In this document: one piece after another, positions 44,694 to 54,572 of the stretch | How the letters are laid out: each line of letters starts with the position of its first letter | Position numbering within the stretch: the first letter of the stretch is position 1 | NCBI RefSeq assembly: GCF_020055675.1 | Contig: NZ_JAIPUS010000013.1 | Location: 1-64,000, forward strand | DNA: 64,000 nt | Direction: 5' to 3' | Origin: Marivita sp. | Lineage (GTDB): Bacteria > Pseudomonadota > Alphaproteobacteria > Rhodobacterales > Rhodobacteraceae | Notes under the pieces: model-generated | Databases searched by the model: none | What the model was told of the DNA's origin: nothing | The model's input: only the letters and a program-made list of their open reading frames with translations | Program-made: the position numbers and the translations under genes

Positions 44694-46583
44694 CTACGCC
44701 ATATCGCCAAATGGATTGGCGACCACGCCAACCACTGGCATGAGCAGCTCCGTACTGCTGTCGAGGGCCGTGGTATAGGCGGAATCGGCCAGCGACAGCG
44801 CATCCTGGAGGCTTGCCGCGCTGCCACTGAACGCCTCCATCACCGAATTCGCGGTATCCAGATTGTTCTGGCCCTGAAGCACCGCGAAGTAGAGACCGAT
44901 ATCGGTCTTGGTCTCGATATAGGCCACGTCATCCGGCGAGCCTGTGTCGGCGCGGGCCCCGGCAAGGAAATCGAGGATAAAACCGCTTTCAGTCACCTCG
45001 CCGTCGGCCAGTTGACTGGTCCAGAAGTCGAGCCCGTCCTGATCAGGGCCGCGACCGAAGACATTTTGATAGACTTCCGTAACAAATGCGCTGTCGCTGA
45101 CATCGGAATACAGCGCGACCGTCTCGTCCTGCGTAAAGAAATCGTCGGCGATCTCTTCGAAGGACAGCCCGTCTTCCTCGAAGGCTGTGGCCCAGAACGA
45201 CAGGCCCAGCGCGTCCGCGGCGCGGTTGAAATATGCGATATAGAGTTCTGTCAGGGTTGTCAGGTCCCCGGTCGAAATTTGGCCGATCCCGTCATGCTTG
45301 TCGAGTTCCAGTTCGACCCCGTCCCGGGTTTCGAGCGTTTCGATACTGAACATCGCTGTTCTGTTGTCCGCTGCGCCGCGGTCACTTGCGACTGTCACGG
45401 CGCCTTGGAATTCCAGCGTCATCTGGCCCTGTTGCGTATCGGCGAAGACGACGCGGTCGGCGCCGGCACCACCGTCGATGCTGTCTTCTCCGGATGTGTC
45501 TGCAACGAAGACATCCGCGCCTTCGCGGAATTCGACATATTGATTTCCGGGGCCATCGGTGAACTGGTCGGCATTGTTCGTTGCAAGGAAGACGGTTCGG
45601 TCCGGTGTGCCGGTGATTTCGAAGGTTTCGGCAAAACCAAAGCCGTCATCGGCAATTTCGCCCGTCTGCAGGTTGATGTCGGCACCGGATGTCGCACTTG
45701 CGGACCGGAAATCGAAGATCGGAATGGCACCCTCTGCTGCGACGGTATAGCTGTCGGCGCCGTCTCTGCCATTCATGGCGACCACTTGATCCGGCTCAAG
45801 CGCGATGTTGTAGGTGTCGCCGTTTTCCGTGCCCTGAAGGGCCAGGAAGGGTTGCAGCGCGCTGGCGATATTTTCAAGCGTGTCGGTAAAACCCGGTCCG
45901 TCCACTGTCGCCGTGCCGGATGTGCTGTCGATATCGAAGGTGACCGGTGCCCCGATCGTGTCGTAATCGAGGACGAACCCCGCGGGGGTCCCATCGTCCG
46001 GCACGTCGAAGATGATCCGGTCATCGCCTTCGCTGGCCACAACCCGGTCGCCGTTTTGGACATTGGTCCCGGTACGGATCGTATCATTCGCGGAGGTGCC
46101 TTCGACCGCATCGTCAAAGGAGGAACCTATAAATGTCATCGGTTGCGTGATCAGCGGCAGGAGCTCGGCCCAGGTCGTCTCCTGGTCGAAACCGCTCAAC
46201 GCCTCTTCGGCATTGATGGTGATCGGGCCGGAACTGTTGAAAAGGCCGGCCAATGCGGTGAAATCCGGAGTCCGCGCGACATCGAAAAGGGCATTCTGAA
46301 GCTGCGGAGCGCTCCAGCTTATGTCGGAGATCGTGGCTTGGGTGGTATCAAGCCCGTCGAATTCAACGGAAGTGATCGTGCCGGACGTGAACAGACCTGT
46401 CTCGCTCAGCGCGAAATTCGTTCCTCTGAAGGTCACGCTGACATTTGCCTGTGTGTACTCTGTGTGGCTCAGCACGACTTCGGTCGGAGAAACGGAGGTG
46501 ACCTCGACCGCAAGGGCGCCGTCCTGATCGAAAAACGATTGTTCGAGAAAGAAGGTGTTGTTTCCCGTGAATGTCAGTTGCAT
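44694..46583 (-). CDS. large secreted DUF4214 / RTX-like protein
   Basis: 629 residues, very acidic, almost free of Cys and Lys, no N-terminal signal. The middle has calcium-binding-type repeats (DDAVEGTSANDTI, GEDSIDGGAGADRVVF); residues about 440-560 contain two DUF4214 units (LYIAYFNRAADALGLSFWA and VYQNVFGRGPDQDGLDFWTS). Such proteins are usually exported by type I systems through a C-terminal signal and act at the cell surface; no T1SS genes are in the window. GGAGATTTTC precedes the ATG. Confidence 0.78.
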   Translation of the reverse strand: MQLTFTGNNTFFLEQSFFDQDGALAVEVTSVSPTEVVLSHTEYTQANVSVTFRGTNFALSETGLFTSGTITSVEFDGLDTTQATISDISWSAPQLQNALFDVARTPDFTALAGLFNSSGPITINAEEALSGFDQETTWAELLPLITQPMTFIGSSFDDAVEGTSANDTIRTGTNVQNGDRVVASEGDDRIIFDVPDDGTPAGFVLDYDTIGAPVTFDIDSTSGTATVDGPGFTDTLENIASALQPFLALQGTENGDTYNIALEPDQVVAMNGRDGADSYTVAAEGAIPIFDFRSASATSGADINLQTGEIADDGFGFAETFEITGTPDRTVFLATNNADQFTDGPGNQYVEFREGADVFVADTSGEDSIDGGAGADRVVFADTQQGQMTLEFQGAVTVASDRGAADNRTAMFSIETLETRDGVELELDKHDGIGQISTGDLTTLTELYIAYFNRAADALGLSFWATAFEEDGLSFEEIADDFFTQDETVALYSDVSDSAFVTEVYQNVFGRGPDQDGLDFWTSQLADGEVTESGFILDFLAGARADTGSPDDVAYIETKTDIGLYFAVLQGQNNLDTANSVMEAFSGSAASLQDALSLADSAYTTALDSSTELLMPVVGVVANPFGDMA

Positions 46584-46616
46584 GAAAATCTCCTGTGACA
46601 AATGGAGGGACAATGA

Positions 46617-49427
46617 TTACTCGGTTGCGCGGGCCGTCCCCTCGCTTATGGCGCTGCGCAGCTTGGTTTCCAAGGCTCGCTGTTTGCTCTGGGAATGAAA
46701 TTTCAGGCCGAACATATCCTTGACGTAGAAGGTATCGACGACCTGTTCGCCATAGGTCGCGATCACCGCGGAGGCGATGTAGACATTGGCATTGGCGAGC
46801 GTGCGGGTGAGATCGAAGAGAAGACCGGGACGGTCGCGGGTGTCCACTTCGATGATGGTGTAAATCTCGGATCCGTCATTGTCGAAGGTGATCGAGGTTG
46901 GCACGCTGAAGGCCCGTTCGCGTTTCTTGATCTTGTCTCGCGGTTTCATCGCGTCGCTTGGGACCACTTCGCCGCGCAGGGTCTTGGTGATCATTTCGCG
47001 CAAGCGGGGGATGCGGACATCTTCGTAAGGCGACCCGTCGCCATCCTGAATCCAGAAGGCCGCCGTGGCGAACCCATCTTTCGAGGTGAAGGTGCGGGCA
47101 TCGACCACGTTCGCACCGACAAGGGCCAACGCTCCGGCGAGGCGGGAAAAAATGCCGGGATGGTCGGACAGGGCAAAGCAGACGCGGGTGGCATCCCGGT
47201 CCTCGTCGGGGTGGATGTCGATGCGGATTTCATCGTCGCCGATATCGCGCAGCAATTCGGCAAAGACCTTGTGCGCAGTGACGTGCAGACCTTGCCAATA
47301 GGGGGGGTAGTGCCGGCTGGTTTCGGCGCGCAATGCCTTGGCCTCCCAGTCCCCGAGCGCGGCGCGCAGGGCTTTCTTGGCCTCGGCGCCGCGATTTTCG
47401 CGGTTGAGCGCCTCCATCCCGTCTTCAAGCGCCCGGCGCGTCTGGCGATAAAGCGCGCGGATCAGGACCGCTTTCCAGTTGTTCCACGTCCCGGGACCAA
47501 CGCCGCGAATGTCGCAGACCGTCAGGACGCAGAGCAGATCGAGCCGCTCCTTGGTCTGCACCGCCTTGGCGAAGTCCCGCACCGTGCGCGGGTCGGCGAT
47601 GTCGCGTTTCTGCGCCATGTCGGACATCAGCAGGTGATAGCGCACCAGCCATTCGACGGTGGCGCAGTCCTGCTTGTTCAGACCGAGGTGCGGCGCGACC
47701 TTGCGGGCGATCTTGGCACCGAGGACCGAGTGATCCTCGTCGCGGCCCTTGCCGATGTCATGCAGCAGGAGCGCGACGTAGAGCACCTTGCGATTGACGC
47801 CGTGTTTCAGGATCGAACTGGCGACCGGCAGGTCTTCTTCGAGGTGGCCGTTCTCGATTTCGCTCAAATGCCAGATGCATTGGATCGTGTGTTCGTCCAC
47901 CGTGTAGTGATGATACATGTTGAACTGCATCATCGCCACGATGGGTTCGAATTCGGGGATGAAGGCCGACAGCACGCCCAGCTCGTTCATGCGCCGCAGC
48001 GCCCGTTCCGGGTTGCCGTGTTTGAGCAGGAGATCGAGGAAGATGCGCCGTGCTTCCTTGTTCTCGCGCATGTCCTTGTCGATCAGGTGCAGGTTGGCGC
48101 TGATCAGGCGCATGGCGTCGGCGTGGATCAGCAGGCCGGTGCGCAGCGCCTCTTCGAAAATGCGCAGCAGGTTGATCTTGTCGGCCAGAAACGCGCGTTC
48201 GTCCGCGATGGCGAGCCGGTTGTTGATGACCTCGTAGCCCGCTTTCATCTTGGGGGCGCGTTTCAGCAGCCGCATGAGGAGCGGCGGTTCTTTCTGCTGC
48301 GAGGCTTCGAGCGAGGTGAGAAAGATGCGGGTCAGATCCCCCACGGCGGTGGCGTGGCGGAAATAGTCCTGCATGAAAATTTCGACGCCGCGGCGGCCGG
48401 CCTTGTCGGCATAGCCCATGCGTTCCGCCACCTCGACCTGCATGTCGAAAGTGAGCTGTTCGTTGGCGCGGCGTGCAGCCAGGTGAAGATGGCATCGCAC
48501 GGCCCAAAGAAAGTTCTCGGCCTGCACGAAGGTCTCGAATTCCTCGGGTCGGAACACGCCGGTCCTGACCAGCTTGCTGAGGTCGTCGGTATGATGGATA
48601 TACTTGGCGATCCAGAACAGCGATTGCAGGTCCCGCAGGCCGCCCTTGCCCTCTTTGACATTGGGCTCGACCTTGTAGCGTTCGCCCTGCCTGATATGCC
48701 GAGCGTCCCTCTCGGCCAGCTTGGCCTCGACGAATTGCATTTCGGAGCCGCGAAACAGGGTCGACCAGAGCTTCGTGTCCAGGTCCTCTGCAAGCGGTTC
48801 GTGGCCGACGAGAAACCGGTGTTCGAGCATCGAGGTGCGGATGGTGAAATCATCCGCCCCGAGGCGCAGGCAGTCTTTCACCGTGCGCGAGGAATGACCG
48901 ACCTTCAGCTTCAGATCCCACAGGATATAGAGCATGGATTCGATCACGCTCTCGGCCCAGGCGGTGATCTTGTAGGGTGTCAGGAACAGCAGATCGACAT
49001 CGGAAAACGGCGCCATCTCGCCGCGCCCGTAGCCGCCGACAGCGAGCACCGCGATGCGTTCGCCTTCGGTCGGATTCGGGTTGCGGTGGATGCACTTGGT
49101 GGCGATTTCAAACGTGAGCTTGACGAGCTGATCGGTCAGCCAGGTATAGCCATTCGTCACCGGCAGCGCGTTTCCGGGGGCGGCATCGAGCCGGGCCGCC
49201 ACGGCTTTGCGGGCGTCTTTTTGCGCCTCTTTCAGAAGGGTGACCGCGGTGCCACGCACGTTGCGTTCATCACTGGCGCTGGCGATTTCCGTCCAGAGCC
49301 TGTCACGCAGGGCCGGAACATCGAGGACATCGGAGAAATCGTCGGCCACGGAAGGAGCGGCGGGCGATCCGTCCTTTGCCAGGGATTTAGAAGCCTGCGC
49401 CGCCGAAGCCGGATGGGGCTGGGTCAA
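46617..49427 (-). CDS. glnD: bifunctional uridylyltransferase / uridylyl-removing enzyme
   Basis: Senses glutamine and modifies PII proteins. 936 residues in standard order: nucleotidyltransferase (VLAVGGYGRGEMAPF, SDVDLLFL), central linker, HD hydrolase domain (LLHDIGKGRDEDHSVLGA), two C-terminal ACT domains (VCFALSDHPGIFSRLAGAL; IIEVDTRDRPGLLFDLTRTL). The start is a TTG at 49427 inside the 3' end of the upstream lipoprotein gene, preceded by AGGTGA; no early ATG exists. Confidence 0.95.
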   Translation of the reverse strand: MTQPHPASAAQASKSLAKDGSPAAPSVADDFSDVLDVPALRDRLWTEIASASDERNVRGTAVTLLKEAQKDARKAVAARLDAAPGNALPVTNGYTWLTDQLVKLTFEIATKCIHRNPNPTEGERIAVLAVGGYGRGEMAPFSDVDLLFLTPYKITAWAESVIESMLYILWDLKLKVGHSSRTVKDCLRLGADDFTIRTSMLEHRFLVGHEPLAEDLDTKLWSTLFRGSEMQFVEAKLAERDARHIRQGERYKVEPNVKEGKGGLRDLQSLFWIAKYIHHTDDLSKLVRTGVFRPEEFETFVQAENFLWAVRCHLHLAARRANEQLTFDMQVEVAERMGYADKAGRRGVEIFMQDYFRHATAVGDLTRIFLTSLEASQQKEPPLLMRLLKRAPKMKAGYEVINNRLAIADERAFLADKINLLRIFEEALRTGLLIHADAMRLISANLHLIDKDMRENKEARRIFLDLLLKHGNPERALRRMNELGVLSAFIPEFEPIVAMMQFNMYHHYTVDEHTIQCIWHLSEIENGHLEEDLPVASSILKHGVNRKVLYVALLLHDIGKGRDEDHSVLGAKIARKVAPHLGLNKQDCATVEWLVRYHLLMSDMAQKRDIADPRTVRDFAKAVQTKERLDLLCVLTVCDIRGVGPGTWNNWKAVLIRALYRQTRRALEDGMEALNRENRGAEAKKALRAALGDWEAKALRAETSRHYPPYWQGLHVTAHKVFAELLRDIGDDEIRIDIHPDEDRDATRVCFALSDHPGIFSRLAGALALVGANVVDARTFTSKDGFATAAFWIQDGDGSPYEDVRIPRLREMITKTLRGEVVPSDAMKPRDKIKKRERAFSVPTSITFDNDGSEIYTIIEVDTRDRPGLLFDLTRTLANANVYIASAVIATYGEQVVDTFYVKDMFGLKFHSQSKQRALETKLRSAISEGTARATE

Positions 49428-50568
49428 GGATTGTCACCTGATTGTTGCGCACGGTCGCCACGGCAAGCGCGCGTTCATTGGTTCCGTCTGGGCGAATGCG
49501 GAAGACGCCATTTGCGCCCTGAAAGCCCGAATTCTGCGTCAAGGCCCGCGCGCTGAGCGCATCGGGCCGGCCCTGTTTGACAAGGGCCCCGATCGCCGCG
49601 ATCCCGTCGAAGGCCAGGCCGGCCAGCGGGTGCGGATCGGCGTCGTACCGGGCGCGGTAGCGCGTGTCGAACGCATTTTTCGCGGCGCTGTCAGGCAGGG
49701 TGAAATAGCCCCCCTGTGCGCCGGGCATCGACATCAGTTGCGACGGCACGTCCCAGCGCGCCAGGCCCATGTATTGCGTGCGATCCGGGTCCACGCCCGA
49801 TTCGGGCAGCAATTGCAGAAGTATCGGCAAGGCGCCCGCGGCGTTCGATGTGATGAAAAGCGAGTCGGCCCCGTTCGAATCGACACTGTCGCGGATGCGC
49901 GGGACAGCGTCGGCCACGCCCTCCTGCGAGAACGCGAAGGATTCGACACCGGCAACACGCACCCCGTTCTGGGAGGCTGCGGCCTGGATCGCCGATTTGC
50001 CGAATTCCCCTTCGACATTGCGCGGATGCACAATCACCACGGACGTCTGGCCCTGCCGCGACGTGTAGCGCAAAAGCCGGTCGGCGGTGTTGCGGAAGGT
50101 GGTGCCAAGCACGAAGACATTGCCGCCGGCAATGCTGGGATTGTTGGAAAAGCTCAGGACGTTGACGTTGTTGTTGGCCACGGCGACGCCGACGGCGTTT
50201 GCCGCTTCGCCAAAGAGCGGCCCGAGAATGATCTGCGCTCCTTCGGCGACGGCCGTTTCGGCCTGAACCGCGGCGCGCTGCGCGTCGCCTCCGGTGTCAT
50301 AGACACGCAGGTCGATCTGAACACCGTCGAGCGAGGCAAGCGCCAGGCGCGCGGCGTTTTCAAGGCTGCTGGCCACCGAGGCTGCATTGCTGTCGCTGCG
50401 CGGCACCAGAAGCGCAACGGGCACCGGTGAACTGGCGTTGACCCGGGGAGAGCCGCCAGGTCCGGTTCCGGCCGTGATCGCCGGATCGCAGGCGGCGAGT
50501 CCCATGAGGACGACAAGCGCCGCAGCTTTGCGCAACAGCTTGCGGGGGGTGGACAAAACGGCCAACAT
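49387..50568 (-). CDS. LppC/LpoA-like lipoprotein (penicillin-binding-protein activator family)
   Basis: 393 residues. Lipoprotein signal ending in the lipobox LAAC, then a type I periplasmic-binding-protein fold (VPVALLVPRSDSNAASVASS, GAQIILGPLFGEAANAVGVA, VNVLSFSNNPSIAGGNVFVLG). Outer-membrane-anchored periplasmic protein; in gammaproteobacteria the relative LpoA activates PBP1A, role here inferred. Start at 50568 with GGGAG upstream. Divergent from rsmI. Confidence 0.85.
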   Translation of the reverse strand: MLAVLSTPRKLLRKAAALVVLMGLAACDPAITAGTGPGGSPRVNASSPVPVALLVPRSDSNAASVASSLENAARLALASLDGVQIDLRVYDTGGDAQRAAVQAETAVAEGAQIILGPLFGEAANAVGVAVANNNVNVLSFSNNPSIAGGNVFVLGTTFRNTADRLLRYTSRQGQTSVVIVHPRNVEGEFGKSAIQAAASQNGVRVAGVESFAFSQEGVADAVPRIRDSVDSNGADSLFITSNAAGALPILLQLLPESGVDPDRTQYMGLARWDVPSQLMSMPGAQGGYFTLPDSAAKNAFDTRYRARYDADPHPLAGLAFDGIAAIGALVKQGRPDALSARALTQNSGFQGANGVFRIRPDGTNERALAVATVRNNQVTILDPAPSGFGGAGF

Positions 50569-50653
50569 AAACGCACTCCCTGATCGCACCGACGGTACTC
50601 CAGCACGGGTTTCTCACGAGTGGGGATCATAAACAACGCAAAAGGCGGGTCCA

Positions 50654-51514
50654 GTGATGAATTGGCAGACACGCGATATCGCGCCGGGACTGTATCTTGT
50701 TGCGACACCTCTGGGACATGCACGGGACATCACGTTGCGGGCGCTTGACCTGTTGGCAAGCGTCGATGTGCTTGCGGCCGAGGATACGCGATCGCTGCGC
50801 CGGTTGATGGATATTCACGCCGTGCCCTTGGGAAATCGGCCGCTGGTGGCCTATCATGAGCATAACGCCGATCGCGCCCGGCCAAAGCTGATGAAGGCGC
50901 TTGAGGCGGGGCAATCGGTTCTTTACGCGTCCGAGGCAGGCACGCCGCTGATCTCAGATCCGGGGTTCGACCTGATGCGGGCCGCGCTGGCGGCCGAGGT
51001 GCCATGCACGGCGGCACCGGGTCCGACGGCGGCTGTCGCGGCTCTGACGCTGTCGGGATTGCCGTCCGACCGGTTCCTGTTCGCGGGGTTCCTGCCGAAC
51101 AGTTCCGGAAAGCGGAAAACGGCCTTGTCCGAGTTGGCGGGCGTACCTGCAACCTTGATCTTCTACGAATCGCCCAAGCGGCTGGGCAAGATGTTGCGCG
51201 ACGCCGCCGAGGTTCTGGGCGCCGGGCGCGATGCCGTGGTTTGCCGCGAATTGACCAAGAAATTCGAAGAGCGCTGTGGTGGCACCCTGGGGGATTTGTC
51301 CCGGAAGTACCTTGAGACTGCGCCGAAAGGCGAGATCGTTGTCCTGATCGACCGCGGCGCTGCGGAGGAGGCCGATCCGGATGTTCTGGACGCTGCCTTG
51401 GTGGATGCGCTGTCGCATATGTCGGTCAAGGACGCGGCGCGCGATGTGGCCACGACGTTTGGCATTCCCCGGCGCGAGGCCTATCAAAGGGCAATGGCGT
51501 TAGCAAAAAATTAG
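50654..51514 (+). CDS. rsmI: 16S rRNA (cytidine1402-2'-O)-methyltransferase
   Basis: 286 residues. LYLVATPLGHARDITLRAL, VLAAEDTRSLRRLMD, YHEHNADRARPKL, EAGTPLISDPGFDLMRAA and FAGFLPNSSGKRKTAL are tetrapyrrole-methylase-fold RsmI motifs. In many bacteria it sits next to lppC (divergent) and yraN, as here. Confidence 0.96.
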   Translation: MMNWQTRDIAPGLYLVATPLGHARDITLRALDLLASVDVLAAEDTRSLRRLMDIHAVPLGNRPLVAYHEHNADRARPKLMKALEAGQSVLYASEAGTPLISDPGFDLMRAALAAEVPCTAAPGPTAAVAALTLSGLPSDRFLFAGFLPNSSGKRKTALSELAGVPATLIFYESPKRLGKMLRDAAEVLGAGRDAVVCRELTKKFEERCGGTLGDLSRKYLETAPKGEIVVLIDRGAAEEADPDVLDAALVDALSHMSVKDAARDVATTFGIPRREAYQRAMALAKN

Positions 51515-51543
51515 AGGCGTGGCTCTAGGGTGGGCCTGCTTGG

Positions 51544-51567
51544 GGGCGGATGGTCGCCCGTTTTTTT
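51544..51567 (+). terminator. weak intrinsic terminator between rsmI and yraN
   Basis: GGGCG-GATGGT-CGCCC followed by G and seven T. The stem is only five base pairs, so it may attenuate rather than end transcription into yraN, whose ATG is 14 bp further. Confidence 0.5.
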
Positions 51568-51580
51568 GCTGGAAAATGTC

Positions 51581-51991
51581 ATGCCTTTGACTGCTGTCTC
51601 TCTCGATGTTCCGCTGCACGCGGATCGGGTCCGTGATCCGCGCCGGACAAATTACCATGCCGGGGTCAGCGCCGAACACAGTGTTGCGCGTCACTATGCG
51701 CGGCTGGGGGCTGTTCTGCGCGAAACCCGCTGGCGCGGCCCGGGGGGCGAAATCGACCTGATCTTTGCCGAAGGCGACGGCATCGTTTTCGTCGAAGTAA
51801 AGAAAAGCCGGACCCATGCGCAGGCAGCGCAGCGCCTGTCGCAGCGGCAGATGGCGCGCATTCTGCTGAGCGCCGAGGCGTATCTTGACCGATGTCCCGA
51901 AGGATCACTGACCGAGGCGCGTCTTGACCTGGCGCTTGTCGATGCGTGCGGTGCAATCGAAATCGTGCCGAATGCAAGCATGGCCACCTGA
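51581..51991 (+). CDS. YraN/UPF0102 family endonuclease-like protein
   Basis: 136 residues. AEHSVARHYARLGAVLRETRWRG then GGEIDLIFAEGDGIVFVEVK: the E...D...E-x-K arrangement of an archaeal-Holliday-junction-resolvase-like nuclease core is complete. Biological role unclear. Lies between rsmI and gshB. Confidence 0.9.
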   Translation: MPLTAVSLDVPLHADRVRDPRRTNYHAGVSAEHSVARHYARLGAVLRETRWRGPGGEIDLIFAEGDGIVFVEVKKSRTHAQAAQRLSQRQMARILLSAEAYLDRCPEGSLTEARLDLALVDACGAIEIVPNASMAT

Positions 51992-52057
51992 TGCCGGTCC
52001 CTTGCGCGGGCGATTGGCTTGCGCCATTAGGGGGCCAGTGGTTTCAGGGGGCAGCAC

Positions 52058-52990
52058 ATGAAAATCGCGTTTCAGATGGACCCGATCCAGTCGGTGGACA
52101 TCAATGCCGACAGCAGCTTTCGATTGGCCGAAGAGGCGCAGGCGCGGGGACATGACCTGTTTTTCTACGGCCCCGACAAGCTCGCCTATGATGAGGGGCG
52201 CATTCTGGCGCAGGGGCAGCGGTTCACGGTGCAGCGCGTTCAGGGCGACCATGTGTCACTTGGACCGATGGAGCAGGTGGACCTGGCGGAATTCGACGTG
52301 GTCTGGCTCAGGCAGGACCCGCCGTTTGACATGCATTACATCACCTCGACGCATCTTCTGGACCGGCTGTCGGGACAGGCGTTGGTGGTGAATGATCCTT
52401 TCTGGGTGCGCAATTACCCGGAGAAGCTCCTGGTTCTGGACTACCCGGACCTGACGCCGCCGACGATGATCGCGCGGGACCTGGACACGATCAAGGCGTT
52501 CAAGGCGCGCCACGGGGACGTGATCCTGAAGCCGCTCTACGGCAATGGCGGGGCCGGGGTGTTTCGGCTGGATGCGGCAGACCGGAACCTGACCTCTTTG
52601 CACGAGCTGTTCACCGGATTTTCGCGAGAGCCCCTGATCGTGCAGAAGTTCCTGCCGGACGTGTCGGCGGGCGACAAGCGGGTGATCCTGGTGGACGGGG
52701 AGCCGGCGGGCGCCATCAACCGGGTGCCGGCCAAGGGCGAGACGCGATCGAACATGCATGTGGGCGGGCGGCCAGAGAAGGTTGGGCTGTCAGAGCGGGA
52801 TCTGGAGATCTGCGCGCGGATCGGGCCGCTCTTGCGTGAGAAGGGGCAGATATTCGTCGGGATCGACGTGATCGGGGATTATCTGACCGAAATCAACGTG
52901 ACCTCGCCCACCGGCATTCAGGAGCTGGAACGCTTTGACGGGATCAACGTGGCCGGGATGATCTGGCAGGCGATCGAGGCCAAGGCCTAG
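52058..52990 (+). CDS. gshB: glutathione synthetase
   Basis: Joins gamma-glutamylcysteine and glycine. 310 residues, ATP-grasp fold. MKIAFQMDPIQSVDINADSS, LRQDPPFDMHYITSTHLLD, VILKPLYGNGGAGVFRLD, QKFLPDVSAGDKRVILVDGE and FVGIDVIGDYLTEINVTSPT match GshB throughout. Confidence 0.96.
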   Translation: MKIAFQMDPIQSVDINADSSFRLAEEAQARGHDLFFYGPDKLAYDEGRILAQGQRFTVQRVQGDHVSLGPMEQVDLAEFDVVWLRQDPPFDMHYITSTHLLDRLSGQALVVNDPFWVRNYPEKLLVLDYPDLTPPTMIARDLDTIKAFKARHGDVILKPLYGNGGAGVFRLDAADRNLTSLHELFTGFSREPLIVQKFLPDVSAGDKRVILVDGEPAGAINRVPAKGETRSNMHVGGRPEKVGLSERDLEICARIGPLLREKGQIFVGIDVIGDYLTEINVTSPTGIQELERFDGINVAGMIWQAIEAKA

Positions 52991-53016
52991 GGCGTATTCA
53001 GCGTGCCTTGCGGCGG

Positions 53017-54537
53017 TCACGTGGCGCTTTTTGGCAAACGGTAGCTGAGGGCTTCTGCGACGTGGTCGCGGGAGATGGTCCGCGATGTCTCGAGATCGGC
53101 GATGCTCCGGGCGACCCGCAGGACGCGGTGGTAGCCGCGGGCCGACAGGCCGAAGCGATCCGCAGCATCTGTAAGAAGCGTGCGAGCATCTGTGTCCAGT
53201 GTCGTGGTCTCGTCGAGCAGCGTGCCTTCCAGATCGGCGTTTTGGCGCATGTCCGGGTAATCGGTGAACCGGTCGGCCTGGACCGAGCGGGCCGTGGCGA
53301 CGCGGGTCGCGATGTCGGCGCTGGTGGCACCGGCGCTGGGCAGATCGAGATCTCTGAAGGCGACCGGGGAAACATCGACGCGCAGGTCGAACCGGTCCAT
53401 CAGCGGGCCGGAAATTCGCCCCATGTAGTCTTCACCGCAATTGGGCGCGCGGGAGCACGCGCGGGCCGGATCGCTCAGGTAGCCGCATTTGCACGGGTTC
53501 GCGGCGGCGATCAGCATGAAGCGGCAGGGATACTTGATATGGGCGTTGGCGCGGGCGACCATGACTTCCCCGGTCTCGATCGGCTGGCGCAGGGTTTCCA
53601 GCACGGCGCGCGGGAATTCCGGAAATTCATCCATGAAGAGCACACCGTTATGAGCGAGGCTGATCTCGCCGGGTTTGGCTGTCCGGCCGCCGCCGACGAT
53701 GGCAGGCATGGAGGCCGTGTGGTGCGGTTCGCGGAATGGGCGTTCGCGCGAGATGCCGCCCGCCTCGATCAGGCCTGACAGCGAATGCACCATCGACGTC
53801 TCCAGCGCCTCGGGCGGGGTGAGAGGCGGCAGGATGCCGGGAAGGCGGGCGGCCAGCATGGATTTGCCCGACCCCGGTGTGCCGACCATCAGCACGTGGT
53901 GTCGCCCGGCGGCGGCAATTTCGAGTGCCCGTTTGGCGCGTTCCTGGCCCTTGACGTCGCGCATGTCGCGGCTGTCCGGGCTGTGGCTGACTTCGCCGGG
54001 GTCGCAGGGCGAGAGTGGCGTGCGGCCCGTGACATGCTGGATGACGTCCATCAGCCCATTGGCCCCGATCACCTGGCACCCGCCGACCCACGCGGCTTCG
54101 GCGCCCGATGCGGCCGGGCAGATCAGGGCGCGGTTTTCCGCGGCGGCGGCCATGGCGGCCGGCAAGGCTCCGATGACCGGGATCAAGGCACCGTCAAGAG
54201 ACAGCTCGCCCAGGGCGACAGTGTCGGAGACCGCGTCCTTGGGCAGAATTTCAAGCTCGGCCAAAAGAGCCAGCGCGATGGGCAGATCGAAATGCGAGCC
54301 TTCCTTGGGCAGGTCGGCAGGGGACAGGTTGACCGTGATCCGTTTCGACGGCAGCGCGATATGCAGGGTCGAGAGAGCACCGCGCACCCGATCGCGGGAT
54401 TCCGACACCGCCTTGTCGGGCAGCCCGACCACGGAAAAGGCGGGCAGCCCGGCGGTGACGGCGCATTGCACCTCGACCATGCGGGCATCGACGCCTTCGA
54501 AGGCGACAGTATAGGCGTGCGCAACCATCTGGGCCAT
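53017..54537 (-). CDS. comM: ComM/YifB-type Mg-chelatase-like AAA+ ATPase
   Basis: Helicase that aids integration of transforming DNA in naturally competent bacteria. 506 residues. N-terminal Lon-like domain (DARMVEVQCAVTAGLPAFSV, VNLSPADLPKEGSHFDLPIA), Walker A VGTPGSGKSMLA, Walker B LFMDEFPEF, and Cys cluster NPCKCGYL...CSRAPNCG. A near-consensus CtrA box lies 36 bp before the ATG. Confidence 0.93.
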   Translation of the reverse strand: MAQMVAHAYTVAFEGVDARMVEVQCAVTAGLPAFSVVGLPDKAVSESRDRVRGALSTLHIALPSKRITVNLSPADLPKEGSHFDLPIALALLAELEILPKDAVSDTVALGELSLDGALIPVIGALPAAMAAAAENRALICPAASGAEAAWVGGCQVIGANGLMDVIQHVTGRTPLSPCDPGEVSHSPDSRDMRDVKGQERAKRALEIAAAGRHHVLMVGTPGSGKSMLAARLPGILPPLTPPEALETSMVHSLSGLIEAGGISRERPFREPHHTASMPAIVGGGRTAKPGEISLAHNGVLFMDEFPEFPRAVLETLRQPIETGEVMVARANAHIKYPCRFMLIAAANPCKCGYLSDPARACSRAPNCGEDYMGRISGPLMDRFDLRVDVSPVAFRDLDLPSAGATSADIATRVATARSVQADRFTDYPDMRQNADLEGTLLDETTTLDTDARTLLTDAADRFGLSARGYHRVLRVARSIADLETSRTISRDHVAEALSYRLPKSAT

Positions 54538-54572
54538 GTTCCTCGTGTCGGGAAACGATGGTGCAACCTTGG

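Noticed and set aside
44577-46598. 673-codon open frame antisense to the DUF4214 protein
   Set aside because: The minus-strand frame has recognised domains and a good ribosome-binding site; the antisense product resembles nothing.
46695-49556. 953-codon open frame on the plus strand opposite glnD
   Set aside because: It mirrors the glnD frame on the other strand; long antisense frames are common in GC-rich genes. No motif or ribosome-binding site supports it.
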